Made by a program: the position numbers and the translations under genes. Source: Laetiporus sulphureus 93-53 (taxonomy: Eukaryota > Basidiomycota > Agaricomycetes > Polyporales > Laetiporaceae). Taken from it: a DNA stretch of 64,000 nt. The notes below the pieces were generated by a model. The model had not been told where the DNA came from, did not search any database, and saw only the letters and a list, made by a program, of their open reading frames with translations. Below are positions 45,230 to 56,753 of this stretch, piece by piece (the first letter of the stretch is position 1; every line of letters begins with the position of its first letter). The stretch is from assembly GCF_001632365.1 (NCBI RefSeq), contig NW_024468602.1, forward strand, positions 3,939 to 67,938, written 5' to 3'.

Positions 45230-48200
45230 ATGCCTCGCAAACTCCCCTTTGATCTCACCCAGTCCACCATCGTCGTACGTCTCCAGCCTTTTATCTTGTC
45301 CGCATGTCACTGACTTGCTATCTATCTAACCCATCCACAGAAAGGCGCAGAGCTCGCCCACCTCGCTGAGCGGCCGCTCCCCAACGCGCCCGATGGTGAA
45401 TACGACTATGAGTCTCTCGCGACGGGCGAGAAGCTTGGGCCAACGACCGTGCGCGAGCACTCGCGCTTCTTCACCGTCGCTTCCGACATCCAGGGCGCCC
45501 TCGAGCGCGGGAACATCGTCTCTGACCCCCGCGCGCCCGAAGCCGTCTTCCAAGCGATCACGAGCCCGGAGGCGATCGACGACCGCAAGGGTCTTTTCGC
45601 CGGAGGCCTGGCGGCCATTACGAAGCTGCCTCCCGGGAAGCTGCAGGATGACTTGAATGATAAGATCATCACGGTGTTGTATGAGACGCTCGCGCATCCG
45701 CCTGCGACGTTCATGGACGACGAGTATCGGTTTAGAAAGGCCGATGGCAGTGGTAATAATGTGACAATTCCTGATCTGGGACAGTCTGGGAGGCCGTATG
45801 CGAGAAGTGTACAAGGAAAGCACCCTTTGCCGGCGAATTTGTTGCCTGATGCAGGCTTGGTGTTTGATACTCTGCTCAAAGCTCGTGATGTGAGTGTAAT
45901 CCACCTTTGATTTATTACGCCCTATGTTGATTAAATCGTGCAGTTCCAACCCCACCCTGGCCGAAATTCGTCTCTTACCTTCGCCTTCGCGTCTATCGTC
46001 ACCCACTCCCTCTTCCGCACCGACCCTGCCGACTGGAACAAAAACAATACCACGTCCTATCTCGACCTTTCGCCTGTCTATGGCACGAACCAGATCGAAC
46101 AGGACCTTGTCCGCGACAAAGCACAGGGCCGGGGCCTCCTCTACCCCGATACATTCTCGGAGGACCGGCTTCAGTTCTTGCCACCCGCAGCGAGCGCTCT
46201 TCTCGTGATCCTCTCCCGAAACCACAACGTGAGCGCGATATCTCGGCTGTTTCCAATTCATGGTACTGATAGATGATAATCTAGTACATTGCCGACATGC
46301 TCCTGAAGGTCAACGAGAAGAAGAAATGGAGAGACCCGGCGACGCTGAGCGACGCCGAGCGCGCGAAGCAGGACGAGGAGATTTTCCAGACCGCGCGGCT
46401 CGTCAACTGCGGGCACTTCATGGCGCTCATATTTGGCGACTATGTCGCGGGCTTCCTCGGTCTCGGGCGCGACGGCTGCACGTGGAGCATGAACCCGTTC
46501 GACCCGATCCACAAGGAGGACGGCGACCTCGTCCAGCGCGGGACAGGCAACCACGTCTCGGTCGAGTTTAATGTCCTCTATAGGTGGCACCCGACGACCG
46601 CCCAGGAGGACATCAAGTGGATGGAGGATGAATTCGGGAAGGTCTTCAGGGGGAAGGCGCTTGATAAGCTCGAGCTGAGTGACTTCAAGGAGGCGGCAAG
46701 GGAGCTTCTCACCAGCACGCACGAGTCTGAGCCTCGGAAGAGGACGTTCTCTGGGTACGTCTGTCCTCCTCCCTTAGCACACAATATTTAAGTCTCTGCC
46801 CCTTTAGGCTCAAACGTCAGCAAGATGGCTCGTTCTCTGATGACGACATCGCTAAACTCCTCCACGACGGCACTGAGAAGGTCGCGGGCGCGTACCGTGC
46901 TCGCGGCACTCCAGCTTGCCTGCGTGTAATTGAAATCCTGGGCATTGAGCAAGCCCGCAAGTGGGGCGTCTGCACCATGAACGAGTTCCGCGAATTCCTG
47001 GGCCTCAAGCGTTTTGCGTCCTTCGAGGAATGGAGCACCGCGCCAGGCATCGCAGATGCCGCTCGCAGGCTCTACGGGCACATCGACAACCTCGAGCTCT
47101 ACCCCGGTCTGCAGGCTGAGGACTGCATGCCTCTCGGTCCAGGCAGTGGAATCTGCTGCGGGTACACGATGACGCGCGCCATCCTCGCCGACGCGATCTC
47201 GCTCGTGCGCGGCGACCGGTTCTTCACGACGGACTACACGCCCGAGGCGCTCACGAGCTGGGGCTTCCAGGACTGCGTGCGCGACCCGTCCAACGGCGCG
47301 TTCGGCGCGGCGCTGCCTAAGCTGCTCTTTCGCCACCTCCCGCGCCACTACCCGGCGAACAGCGTCTATGCGCTCTTCCCGTTCTTCACGCCCGAGATCA
47401 CGAAGACGAATCTCACGAAGCTTGGAATTGCGGATAAGTATGATTATAGCCGCCCCGTCGCTCAGCCCATCCCGAAGGTCCTCAATACACTCACGGGCAT
47501 TCGACATGTCTTTGCGGATCCGACGAAGTATATTCAGACCTACACACAGGACATGACAATGCTCACGCGCGGATATGGCTTCATGCTCGTGTTTGACGAG
47601 AAGGAGAAGCACGACAAGGACCGTGCGTTCTGCTGGCACGCACTTGTGCCGGATGCACAGACAATGCAGGAGTATACGCAGTGGTACAAGCAGATGACGA
47701 TCAAGCTTTTGAACGAGAAGAATTTTACGTATGATGGTGTTCCGGGAACCTATGTGGACATCATTCGGGATGTCATCAACCTCGTATCGGTCCACTGGGC
47801 TGCAGACAAGCTCGTACGTGCAGCAGCTGTTTGGTTTTTTACATCGAGCTGACTTCAATCTATTTAGTGTGGTATTTCGCTCAAGACAAAGGCGACTCCC
47901 CACGGCATCTTCACTGAGCAAGAGGTGTACACGATGTTCTCTGTGCTCTTCATGTGTGTCTTCGAGAACGTCGCGCCTGAGCACGGCTGGACGTTGCGTG
48001 CGGCTGCCACTCAGATCGGTACTATCGTAAATGGTATCATTCAACAAAGCATCAACGAGGCTGCACCGCAGACTGCTACTGTAAGGTTCACGCTACTTCT
48101 CTAAATGCTCCAGAATGTTGAACTTTTTGTCATAGAACCCTTTCGTCGGCCTGTTTGCAACCGTGAAGAACTTCATCGGCCAAAAGAAGGAATGCGCGCC

Positions 48201-48991
48201 CTTCCTTTCCCGCCTCGCCGCCTCAGGCCGCCCCATTGACGAGCTCGTCGCCTGCGTCATCGGCCTCGCCGTCGGCTCCTCCGTCAACTTTGCCCAAGCC
48301 GCCGCGCAGGTCGTCGACTTCTACCTGCGCGAGGACCGCCAAAAGGAGTGCGCGGCGCTCATCAAGGCATGCATGGCCCCGGACTCAGACAAGAACGCGA
48401 CGGAGCTTGTGCGCGGGTACGTGCGCGAGGGAATGCGCCTCAACCCGCAGTTTGGAGGCCTGTTTAGGATCGCGACGGCGGATGATGTCGTACCCCAGGG
48501 CCAGGGCTTCCAGCCCATGCAGGTGAAGAAGGGTGATATGCTCTTCGCGAGCTTCAAGAATGCGCATCTCAACGTATGTCTCCTTATCTCATCAACCCTA
48601 ATCCTCTCTCTGACAAAGGAATTGAATCCAGCCCGACGACTTCCCTGACCCTGAGACCGTGAACCCGCGCCGACCAAAGTCGAGCTACAACATCCAGGGC
48701 GCAGGCTTCCACGGCTGCCCAGGCGTCGACTTCGTCGGGGACACCATCCCGGAGATGATCCGCATCATCTTCCGCCTGCCTGGCCTGAGGCGCTCGCCAG
48801 GCCCTGCGGGCGTCTGCACGGGCTTCGCGCTGCACCAGTTCGATACGGATAACGACATGTATATCACGAGCACGGGGAATGTAAGCCCCTGGCCTGGATC
48901 GTTGCAGGTTGTGGTGAGTAGAGGCCTTCCTGATCCGACGGGAAGATGCAGTTGCTGATTTCAATACTTGTAGTTCGACGAATCGCGCTAA
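45230..48991 (+). CDS. Fatty-acid dioxygenase / P450 fusion (PPO, linoleate diol synthase type)
   Basis: Nine exons join in frame to about 1101 residues: 45230-45274, 45341-45889, 45944-46228, 46285-46754, 46808-47813, 47868-48080, 48136-48573, 48632-48913 and 48974-48991. The start MPRKLPFDLTQSTIV lies in a tiny first exon. The N-terminal heme dioxygenase domain has the distal His in IVTHSLFRTD (residue 219), and VSVEFNVLYRWHPTT with catalytic Tyr392 and proximal His395. YLDLSPVYGTNQ is also typical. The C-terminal cytochrome P450 domain keeps the heme-thiolate loop GAGFHGCPG with Cys1031. Family members oxidise linoleic or oleic acid to hydroperoxides and then diols (oxylipins, psi factors) that act in fungal development. 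No lesion. The gene sits inside the left duplication unit, about 170 bp after a TATA box in a promoter segment shared with the precursor at 56278, divergent from UstYa copy A. Confidence 0.9.
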
Positions 48992-49539
48992 TCACAAAAG
49001 CTTTTCTTACTGTTGAGTTCATGCTCTATCTGCACCCTCACACTGTTTTGTAAATCACTGTCATGTCCATTACTGCTATGTTCATACGATTTGTCATCAT
49101 ATTTTGGGAGATGCATCTCGCTACTTCTTTCTCCCATTTGGTGTCCCGCTCCCAAATGTTGGTGTGTTACTCTCGAAAAATTGATTCACAGTGAAAAATG
49201 GCCTCAAGAGAGAAACGACGAATGAGTCAGTCAGCTTGATAGGCTCACTTCTTGCTTACAAATATCGGCCAATTCGTATTATGCTTGGGATCGAAACAAG
49301 CCCTGAGACAGGATGGAGGTGAGGAAAGTCAAAGACACAAGACTGTCGCGGCGACGGGCATCGCATGTGTGCACAGGGTTCTGCTGACGGTTAACAGCCG
49401 TTTTTCGCTAAGCAGAACGCTTCTCGATGAGAGTATAGCAAGGCTATGGAGGCGACTTCGAGAGTGAAGACGCATTCAGGACTCTGGGCACCTACATAGA
49501 TCACCATCTGCCGTGACTCGTGTCCTCCCAGTCGTGGCC
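48992..49539. other. Intergenic
   Basis: AT-rich 3' flank of the PPO gene and upstream region of the cupin gene; no gene seen. Confidence 0.5.
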
Positions 49540-50123
49540 ATGTCGGCCGACCCAACGCAGAAGGAGCCCTCTCCCTACCCAAGCATCCGCCGTATCGTCA
49601 CTGGACACATGGAATCTGGGCACTCGACGTTCGAATCCATCGACGAGGTCGAGCCGTACTTCTTCAGGTGCTCGGAGACCATGTTCGCCGACCTCTTTTG
49701 GGTGGATAGCAACCGCCCAGACATATCTAAGCCATGTCAAGATATTTCCAAGGAGCACCAAGGCGAGCTTTGTGGGAAGGAAGGGTTGGTGTTGAGGATC
49801 ATTGATACGCCTCCTGGTCCAGGCGGCAAGTCGGTGAGTCGGCTGTCCGCCCAATGAATGCTGCAAAGTCGCTCAATGCTCATCCGGCACTTGCTGTGAT
49901 CACCTGGCCGAGCCATTCCACCGCACGGAGACGATCGACTTCGTCATCGTGGTGAAAGGAGAGATCACGCTCGTGCTCGACAACGACGAGAAACGGGTGT
50001 GCCAGCCCGGGGACGTCGTGGTCCAGCGCGGTAAAATTCACGCCTGGCATAACGATTAACGAGGGCACCGAGTGGGCGAGGATGTACGCTGTCATGCTAG
50101 GTGAGAATCTCTTCGCCTTTTGA
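49540..50123 (+). pseudogene. Cupin-domain protein with truncated C-terminus
   Basis: Exon 1 (49540-49833, start MSADPTQKEPSPYPSIRRIV) and exon 2 (from 49913) join in frame with a 79-nt intron starting GTGAGT. Exon 2 has a classic small cupin core: PFHRTETIDFVIVVKGEITL, VCQPGDVVVQRG and KIHAWHN, with metal-ligand-type His and Glu. Right after HAWHN a TAA (50057-50059) ends the frame. The cause is a 7-bp tandem duplication, TAACGAT/TAACGAG at 50050-50063. Beyond it EGTEWARMYAVMLGEN continues in the shifted frame to a TGA at about 50121-50123, as expected for the family tail. The protein could survive without its last strand, so loss of function is likely but not certain. Substrate unknown; neighbour of PPO. 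Confidence 0.7.
50050..50063. repeat. 7-bp tandem duplication in the cupin gene
   Basis: TAACGAT followed by TAACGAG. It introduces the TAA stop and shifts the frame. Confidence 0.85.
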
Positions 50124-50762
50124 TTCCGCGAGATAACGCCGGTCAAGGTTGGAGATCAAGCTTTCAAGAATTGAGGGGGGAGTTCAGAGCCTAGCGTAGA
50201 GAGCAAAGTACTGCCAGTGGTGTTATGTAATACAAGGGTTGTCGCCGCCTTCAGCTCGTTAGTCCGCAACACCCACAACTTCCGAGGAGTCATTTCAAAC
50301 TTATAATCGCGTCGCTACTCTTCTATCCTTGCACACAATTTATGGCTAAAGTCTCCTCGTAGACTTTCGAAAGTTTAGTGGTCTCAGGTAGCCTTGAATA
50401 GTCAAAGAACGCGCGATAGCGTCAAAGACAATGAAAAGTTTGAACGCGCGTGGGGCGGCCTGCGTGGGTGTGTCCCTGCAGGCCACGTGATCGTGTCTCA
50501 AACGTTAGAGCGTTCAGCCAATCACTCAGAGTCAGCGCTCAGTGTTCCTCTGCTTTTCAACTCATCCCATTAACGAGCGAATTGCCGTTTAATGGTATAC
50601 TGTAACGACACAGCACTGTAACGACGCGACATTTATTTTTGAGGCCATTGACACCTAGTACTGCGGCCTCAATTACCAGGAGCGTTCCTTCGGTCCAGCC
50701 TATGGCGTGAGTGCTACTTCCCAGTCCTCAAATTCGGTGAGATAAACACTTTGTTCCTCTGA

Positions 50763-51230
50763 AACGCAATGCCCTCATTGCTAGGCTCCGACTGCAGAAT
50801 GCGCGACCCAGATGTGCCTTCCGTATATGCGCCACTAGAGGCCCTTCGCGTCCTACCACTGGATTCGCATGACATACGTCTGCTCCCACCGGCTCTCGGT
50901 TGTGCTTCAGTGCGCAGTGCCATGGATCCCCTCATAGTGACTCACAGCACCGACTTGCAGGCGGAGTTTCTCGGGCACAGAAGAACAGTTCCGTTGGTCG
51001 TTTCTGCGGACCTATCGTGGAACACGGGACCGTTGAAGGTGCTGAACGTCATACTTTAAGAGATTCAAACCGGTCTGTATGTGCGCCCGCGCCCGAGATC
51101 AAGATGCTCCTGTCGCTTTCTAGCCGCCTCTCTGGATGCCTGACGCTTCGTAAGCTCAAACACATTTTGGCCGGTTCTGATCCATTCTTCACCTCTTTAT
51201 AGGTCCTCATTCCCTTCGAGACAGTCGAAC
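50763..51230 (+). pseudogene. F-box gene relic (left copy)
   Basis: Short out-of-frame stretches match those at 57700-58083 and resemble the post-F-box part of solitary F-box proteins (lines of the type WIR.TYV.....AVALQ.A.LW). No open frame spans it. Confidence 0.4.
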
Positions 51231-51900
51231 TCGATGCTGACGCTACAACAGATTCGCGCACGGCCTCCACACGCTCCGCATATCCTGTCAAATCAAAGGC
51301 CGCGTTGACTTTCTGAAGGGGATGTCCACACCATTTTTGTCCTCTATCGCATTGTGGCTCGTTTACAATGCGAGATACGTCCGCCCGCTCTGCAGCAACA
51401 CGCATGACAAGCTTACCGCTATAATCAACTTGCCCACCATTGATGTAACCGAAATCCGTACGGCTACGTGCACATTCTCGGGTACGCCGAAGGGGAGAAC
51501 GAGAGAGCATATAGCACGCGCTAATCAATGTTCAATCGTGATATAGGAGGCTATACTCGTGTCATAACATCCAATCTTCGGAACTCATACTAGTACTTTG
51601 TTCTCCGGGTAGTTGGAAAGCACCGCGCACAGCTCCGCACCAAAACTCGCACCACATCCTTTCGGGCCGTACACTCCCAACCTCCAAACTGTCATAACGA
51701 GAAACGGCACCGCTGCAAGCCATCATGCGTGTCTGGTTACATGTGGTGAACCAAGCAGCACTATAGCACCTCGCGAGCTCGGTAGATTACAATTGGAATA
51801 GATGGTGCAAACAACGAGCACGGAAGCACGACAGCAAACCTTCCAATCCCATGCAGGAGAATCGACTCAAGCAGCCAACACCAAGCCTCATTGATCATCC

Positions 51901-52842
51901 TCAAATTATTGACAACCTCACCCCCACCACCATCGCACCCACTTCCCCGCACCCAACGCCCACGCCCACACCGCACCCAACGCCCACGCCCACACCGCAC
52001 CCCCGCGCCACTCTCCTTATCCACCGTATCCGCATCATCATCAGGCGCACCAGCATCCACCCAATCTCTCCACGCCGCATACACCTTAACAACAAACGCC
52101 TGCCCCTCAGGCGACGACCCGCCCTGTACGCTCCAGTCATACGGATCCACCACCGGAGCGAGCCACATCTCCGGCGAGAAGTGCAGTTGGCCGGCCCCGA
52201 CATACGCGTTCGGCATCGAGACGGCATGTGAGGAGGTTTCGGTGGAAGTGGCAGAGGAAGAGGACGAGGAGGAGGACGATATGCTGGAATAGCTGTACGA
52301 CGTCGTCTCTGCATAGAACGACGACGCAGACACGTTATACGACGACCACGCCGCCGACGAGTGACTTGCTCTCGCGCTCGCGCCCGCGCCCGTCGCAGAA
52401 GGGATAAACGACGTCGCGGGCCCAACACCATTCCCCGTTCCCAACGCCTCATACCCCTTCGCGCGGCCGCTCCGCATGTGCAGCATACGTGTCCACGCCC
52501 TCGAGCGCCGCGAGCCGGTACACGGTCGACGCGAGCAGCGCCGTGCTCGACGCGTCGAGAAACGTGCTGCTGTTGTTCGCGTAGTTGTGGAAGAGCGCCG
52601 TGTTCCAATTCTGTGTGGAAAGTAAGAAATGGGCAGGTGTGGAATGGAGGTCGAAGGCGCTCACGAATGCTCGTACATCCCGTCGTGGATCTCTTCTATC
52701 CAGCCTTTAAGGTCGTCCATCTCGTCCTGCATGTCGTCCGCAAAGTCAGAGTGCTTGATCATCGCCAGCACGTGTAGCTTCCCCGCTGCCGCCCATCCAT
52801 CGCCTGACACCCCTTATATCGCGACAGACTTCACGCACCCGT
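51901..52842 (-). pseudogene. Six-hairpin glycosidase, 5'-truncated duplicate
   Basis: Matches the 3' half of the intact gene at 59208-61113 (NWNTALFHNYANNSSTFLDA, HFSPEMWLAPVVDPYDW). The 5' exons are absent because the duplication ends at 52842. A small deletion near 52470 shifts the frame after THAAHAERPRE-like sequence. A 24-bp minisatellite lies in the region coding the GPI-anchor tail. Not functional. Confidence 0.75.
51949..52002. repeat. 24-bp minisatellite in the truncated glycosidase
   Basis: Units GCACCCAACGCCCACGCCCA plus CACC at 51949 and 51973, with a partial third. The intact copy at about 59250 has only one diverged equivalent. Confidence 0.8.
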
Positions 52843-53071
52843 CTCATGGCGCTCTGGCAAGCTCTGATGTTTCTTGGTCCTTGCGTAACGTGCATTCTCA
52901 ACGATCGCAGGCATCGCCTTTGAAACGTACCCTATGTGGAATCTTTCGAGGAGTCTACTTCATAGGCGGTCGACGTGCTGCAATATGCCACATCACATAG
53001 GTCTAAGGCACACTCTACTACTTCATGAAGAATGCTGCTTCCAACCTGGGGATTCCGCTTTGCGCCTCCTC

Positions 53072-53969
53072 TTAATCAGACCCACCGTGGACAGCATGGG
53101 ATGCCATGGGTACGTTGTCCGTCTTTATGAAATGTTCCCTTGACCATCTCTCCACATCTTCCCACTTCCTGCATTCTGCCAATACGTCCAACTTTGGTAC
53201 CGTCATATTCACCCGTTCATTCCAGTGCCAAATCATGGGATTGATGTCCACGACGCACATCAGTGTCTGTCGTAGTACATCGATGCAATGATCAGCATGC
53301 TCCTGTGCGACTTTGTCATCGGCGTCAGGTGGATCGTAATCTTCCGGATGCAATCGCTTCCGCAGTAGATTCTGTCGCAAAATCTTATGTCAGTCGAGGA
53401 TCAGGTGTGATGAGACACACGCTAACCAAACAATGCAACTGATGGTATACCTCAAATGTCAGCATGTATTGGTCGTTCTGCTCTGGGACGGGGAGCGTTT
53501 CTTCTGCGAGCATCTTTGCTGTGCTATGAGCAACCCGAGCGGTCCCATCTGCCGCAAACAGTGAGTACATGGTCGCGAGGTTGCACTAACCTTGCGACAT
53601 ACATCTATACAGATCATCCCAGTTGGCATCCACCTCCTGAGATGTACCCATGTACTTTGTCGGAAATTGGTATGTCGATAAACTCCATCGACGAGTTTCG
53701 TACCCAACCATGTCTTGCAAGGGAGCTATCGAAAGCCATTAGGGGACTAGCATGTGGAACGAGGGAAGGGTGAAGTATGCACAATACACGTTGGGAGGCT
53801 GACGTGAGTCCAGCCAGCGCGAGACGATGATGCTGACAAAAACTTGCACCGTGATGCCGATGATGAGCAACGCTTCGCGCTTCGAAAGGCTGCAACATGC
53901 TGTCTTGCCATGCCTATAGCGTACATCGCCCCTGTCGCTGTATGCGCCCTCGGGTAGCGGCGGCAACAT
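53072..53969 (-). pseudogene. UstYa-family protein, copy B, interrupted by a stop
   Basis: Closest paralogue of copy A. It has start MLPPLPEGAYSDRGDV (53969), membrane helix REALLIIGITVQVFVSIIVS, HQLHC followed by a correct GT donor (53425-53426), and HADHC with DINPMIWHW. After SFHMLVP a TAA at 53739-53741 interrupts the frame. Relative to copy A there is one inserted and, a few bases later, one lost base, so the stop lies in a short shifted window and the family sequence (APLQDMVGYETRRWSLSIYQ) resumes in the original frame. It starts the right unit of the tandem duplication. Confidence 0.7.
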
Positions 53970-54747
53970 TGTCCCCAGTGCTTTGCACGTCTTGGAGAAG
54001 TGCGAAGAGTGACTAGTGGGACTAGTTAGAACACAGCAACAACGGCTAGACCTGAAGCGCACGTTTTCCGAGCTTGTACCCCGGAATTTGACGTCTCTGA
54101 TAAATCTAATACTGGGGACCAAACGTAAGCGCTATTTTTATATAACCCTCAAAGATATCGGTCATGTCAAATACTCAGCTTGGCCATCAAGTCCGTTTAG
54201 TAAGGCGCTTGCGGACTTCGATGCACTGTTAGCGCAAGCCACTCTACATTGGTATCAGATGTTCTATATTACGTGAGTACCTGGCGTTTACCAGGCCCGA
54301 GATGCATAACTGATACCGTGAATATTACACGTGGTGATCAATGTACAACGCTTGAATAAAGCGGCTACCTCGAAGTCATGCACTAAAAATTGCGAATCAG
54401 TGAGAGAGCTAGGCACGTTGTGCAACGTTATCTTATCCCTCGTCACGCCAATACTTACGATTATGCCAAACGGATAATTGGAACCGAGATTATGGGGCGG
54501 GGGGGGGATGCTGCAGGTATTTCATCACGTTGGAAAGTCAAAGGTTTGTCACTCAAGAGGTCAGGAGATATAGTTGTCCAATAGGGTTATATGAAGACAT
54601 GCAGTCGGTTTTCGTCTTGCCCGAGGGTGCAATTGTCAATGATCTTGCAAAGCTTCGATCACACTGCAAACGGTCAGGCTTCTTAATATTTCAGTTTCAG
54701 AATTTATACGGCACTGCGATTAGTTCCATCGTAGATGGCTTCTAAGG

Positions 54748-55727
54748 TTATAAGCGAAGCTGTATATGGGGCAAATTGTCAAATTCTCTAACCATACGAT
54801 GGTTCTTCGCCCATTCGTTCACGGCATCGAAGCTGCGACACAAGTGCAGCGCGCTCAACTTCGGGATGGCCACCTGCTTCTCCTCCTCCCACTCATATAC
54901 CATTGGGTTGATGTCCACGGAGCACATAAGCGTCTGCCTGATCCAGTCGATGCAATGATCGGCGTGCTCCTCTGGAGTAGGCGTCAACTCTGGAGGAGAG
55001 GGACGATAATACTCCGGATGAAGCATCTTACGAAGCGCGTTCTAGTGGTAGGTGCGTACGGTCAGGAATACATCTCGTTGGATACCCAATTGTCCTGTGT
55101 TCACTCACCAAGCAATGGATTTCATGGAAGATGGCCAGGCTCATTATGACATGGTCTTCGTCCCCAGGGATCGGTGCAGATAGTTCCACCATCTTTTTTG
55201 CTTCCTCTTCGGTGATGCGTGAGATACCATCTGTAAGCCGGACGTCTGGTTCCAATAATGCTTAAGACTGGACGCGGACGAGTCGACTCACACTCGAGCA
55301 ATGCATCCCACCTGGCGTCCACAGCATCAGATTGTCCCTTGTACTCAGAACCTGAATCGTTCTGGTGCAGAACAGGGTTGAAGCGGCGTACTTCGTATAC
55401 GATGCTTTCTTGCGCAGGTGCTACCATCGTCATTGAGCAGATTCCTCTCAAAGACGGACGCCACGGCTCACAATAGACAAGGACGGGAGACTGAGGGACC
55501 ATCGACGGCCCCATCTTGCGCATACGCTGAGATATCCCAACCAAGAGCAGAGCAGTGTTGAACAGGGTCAAAATGAGGAATGCTCCAAGAAGAAACCGAT
55601 AACGGCATGTGCGTATTCTATTCGTAGTATTTCTCCTCTCTGTGATCATGTCGTCCTGACGCCCGTCGTCGACTAGCCTGTCCTCGTCCGCTGAGAGCGG
55701 TTCATACTTGATTGTTCTGCCATGCAT
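54748..55727 (-). CDS. UstYa-family (DUF3328) oxidase, copy C, intact
   Basis: Exons 55292-55727, 55109-55230 and 54748-55041 join in frame to 283 residues with good GTGAGT donors. The start MHGRTIKYEPLSADEDRLVD gives a cytosolic tail. A single membrane helix follows (YRFLLGAFLILTLFNTALLL), then IVYEVRRFNPVLHQ and ARWDALLEYGISRITEEEAK. The two signature motifs are HEIHC (about 55115) and HADHC (about 54955, EEHADHCIDWIRQTLMC, DINPMVYEW). In known fungal pathways (ustiloxin, asperipin, phomopsin, cyclochlorotine) such type II-like membrane proteins form oxidative cross-links in Kex2-processed peptides. Well diverged from copies A and B. It is divergently transcribed from the small secreted precursor at 56278, sharing 550 bp of upstream DNA. 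It is the only one of three copies without a lesion. Confidence 0.85.
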
Positions 55728-55978
55728 GATGTCTGAAGCTAGGGAGTGAAAGACACAACGATGGAAAGTATGTAGCGGTGATATAGCCACGATCAGGAAT
55801 CCTGACCCTTTGAGACTATCGTACTCAGGTCTTACGATAAGGCCATGCAACGAGGACCTTGACGTTCAGCGACGTCACTGAGACTCCACGCTACCGGAGA
55901 GGAGAGACCATACCGATCATGACAGCATGAGAATTGAAGTTATTATTATGTCTCACTTTACGTTTTATGCAAATGCTC

Positions 55979-56277
55979 ATCTATCTATATCCGTCGTTGC
56001 AGGACACTTGCGATAGCTCTATGCTGCTTCGCAAGTTCTTCCGACTGTCGGACGCGAGAATGTTATGCAACCTGGGATCAAATCGCGTACTTCCCGGAGC
56101 GAGAAATGCTATTCATGTGTCAGGAAGAAGGTCCTCGGTGTTTTTTGAGGTTGACCGCTGACAAATGATGAATCTGGAAGTGGACTGTCTAGCAAAAGAA
56201 GTCGGCAAGCATATATAACTCATGATACAACGTGCTTCAGTACTCATTATCCAACGTCGTCGTCGTCTCATCTTACA
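55979..56277 (+). promoter_or_regulatory. Promoter segment P' of the precursor gene
   Basis: TATATAA at about 56212 lies 65 bp before the ATG at 56278. The segment aligns with 44740-45110 upstream of the PPO gene. Confidence 0.6.
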
Positions 56278-56623
56278 ATGAAGCTCTCCCTTGCCATCGT
56301 TGCCGTGTGGGTTCTCGCCGCAACCGCAATCGCCACTCCCATTTCCACGGAAGAGGTGTTCATCTCTGTCAATTGCTCACTGCTTTCCAACAAAGCTGAC
56401 GGTGGACATTGCAGGAGAAGGCTGTGTCTCCCGGCTTTGAGGAAACCTGGGTTCAGTATTACCGTCGCGAGAACACTGGGTTGCAAGAGATGGAGCACGA
56501 GCCACCCAAAGTCCGTAGAAGTTTGCCTTCTCCTCATATAGATATGTGTAACAATGTGATTTTTAGGACGCAGCTGCTCCTGCCGGAGTCGATGGACCTT
56601 TCGGTGGCTACTACCGCCGATGA
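56278..56623 (+). CDS. Small secreted precursor with repeated dibasic-ended segments (candidate RiPP/Kex2 precursor)
   Basis: Three exons (56278-56355, 56415-56510, 56567-56623) join in frame to 76 residues. Introns are 59 and 56 nt; the first has GTGTTC, a CTGAC branch site and TGCAG; the second has a weak GTCCGT donor. Exon 1 encodes only a signal peptide (MKLSLAIVAVWVLAATAIAT followed by PISTEE). Exon 2 carries FEETWVQYYRR, exon 3 carries DGPFGGYYRR and then stops. Both Tyr-Tyr segments end in Arg-Arg, a Kex2-type cleavage site. After the stop, exon 3 DNA continues to resemble exon 2 (AACAGTGG, ATGCAAGAG), so the exons are diverged tandem duplicates. This layout (signal peptide, repeats with Tyr, dibasic sites, UstYa neighbour) fits the dikaritin type of ribosomal peptide. 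No C-terminal CAAX, so not a mating pheromone. Function is inferred; the model has no expression support. Confidence 0.55.
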
Positions 56624-56753
56624 AAGAACAGTGGTATGCAAGAGAGGGAGTCCAGCCCGCTCGAGGTGAGTCAGGACCATCCTTGTTCCCGTAAAAGCCC
56701 TCATCGACTCTATGTATGCGCACTTCTCACTGCAGGGAAAGCCAAAGTAAGAG

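Larger units (their letters stand above)
42862..52842. repeat. Tandem duplication D2, left unit (about 10 kb)
   Basis: The two ends of this unit match the two ends of the DNA that follows: 42862-45110 pairs with 52837-56250, and 50281-52842 pairs with 57152-60169, all direct. The junction at 52836-52842 reads CACCCGT, a word present at both parental ends (42862-42868 and 60162-60169). The middles differ: PPO plus cupin here, UstYa-C plus precursor in the right unit. Confidence 0.85.
50281..52842. repeat. Duplication D2, right part of the left unit (R)
   Basis: Direct match to 57152-60169, beginning TTCCGAGGAGTCATTTCAA in both and ending at CACCCGT. It contains an F-box relic and a truncated six-hairpin glycosidase gene. 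Confidence 0.85.

Noticed and set aside
51851..52292. Plus-strand Pro/Thr/Ser-rich frames
   Set aside because: Antisense to the truncated glycosidase and its minisatellite; the intact copy shows the minus strand is the coding one.
56278..56623. Basidiomycete mating pheromone precursor
   Set aside because: It has a signal peptide and ends in YYRR; pheromone precursors lack a signal peptide and end in a CAAX box.
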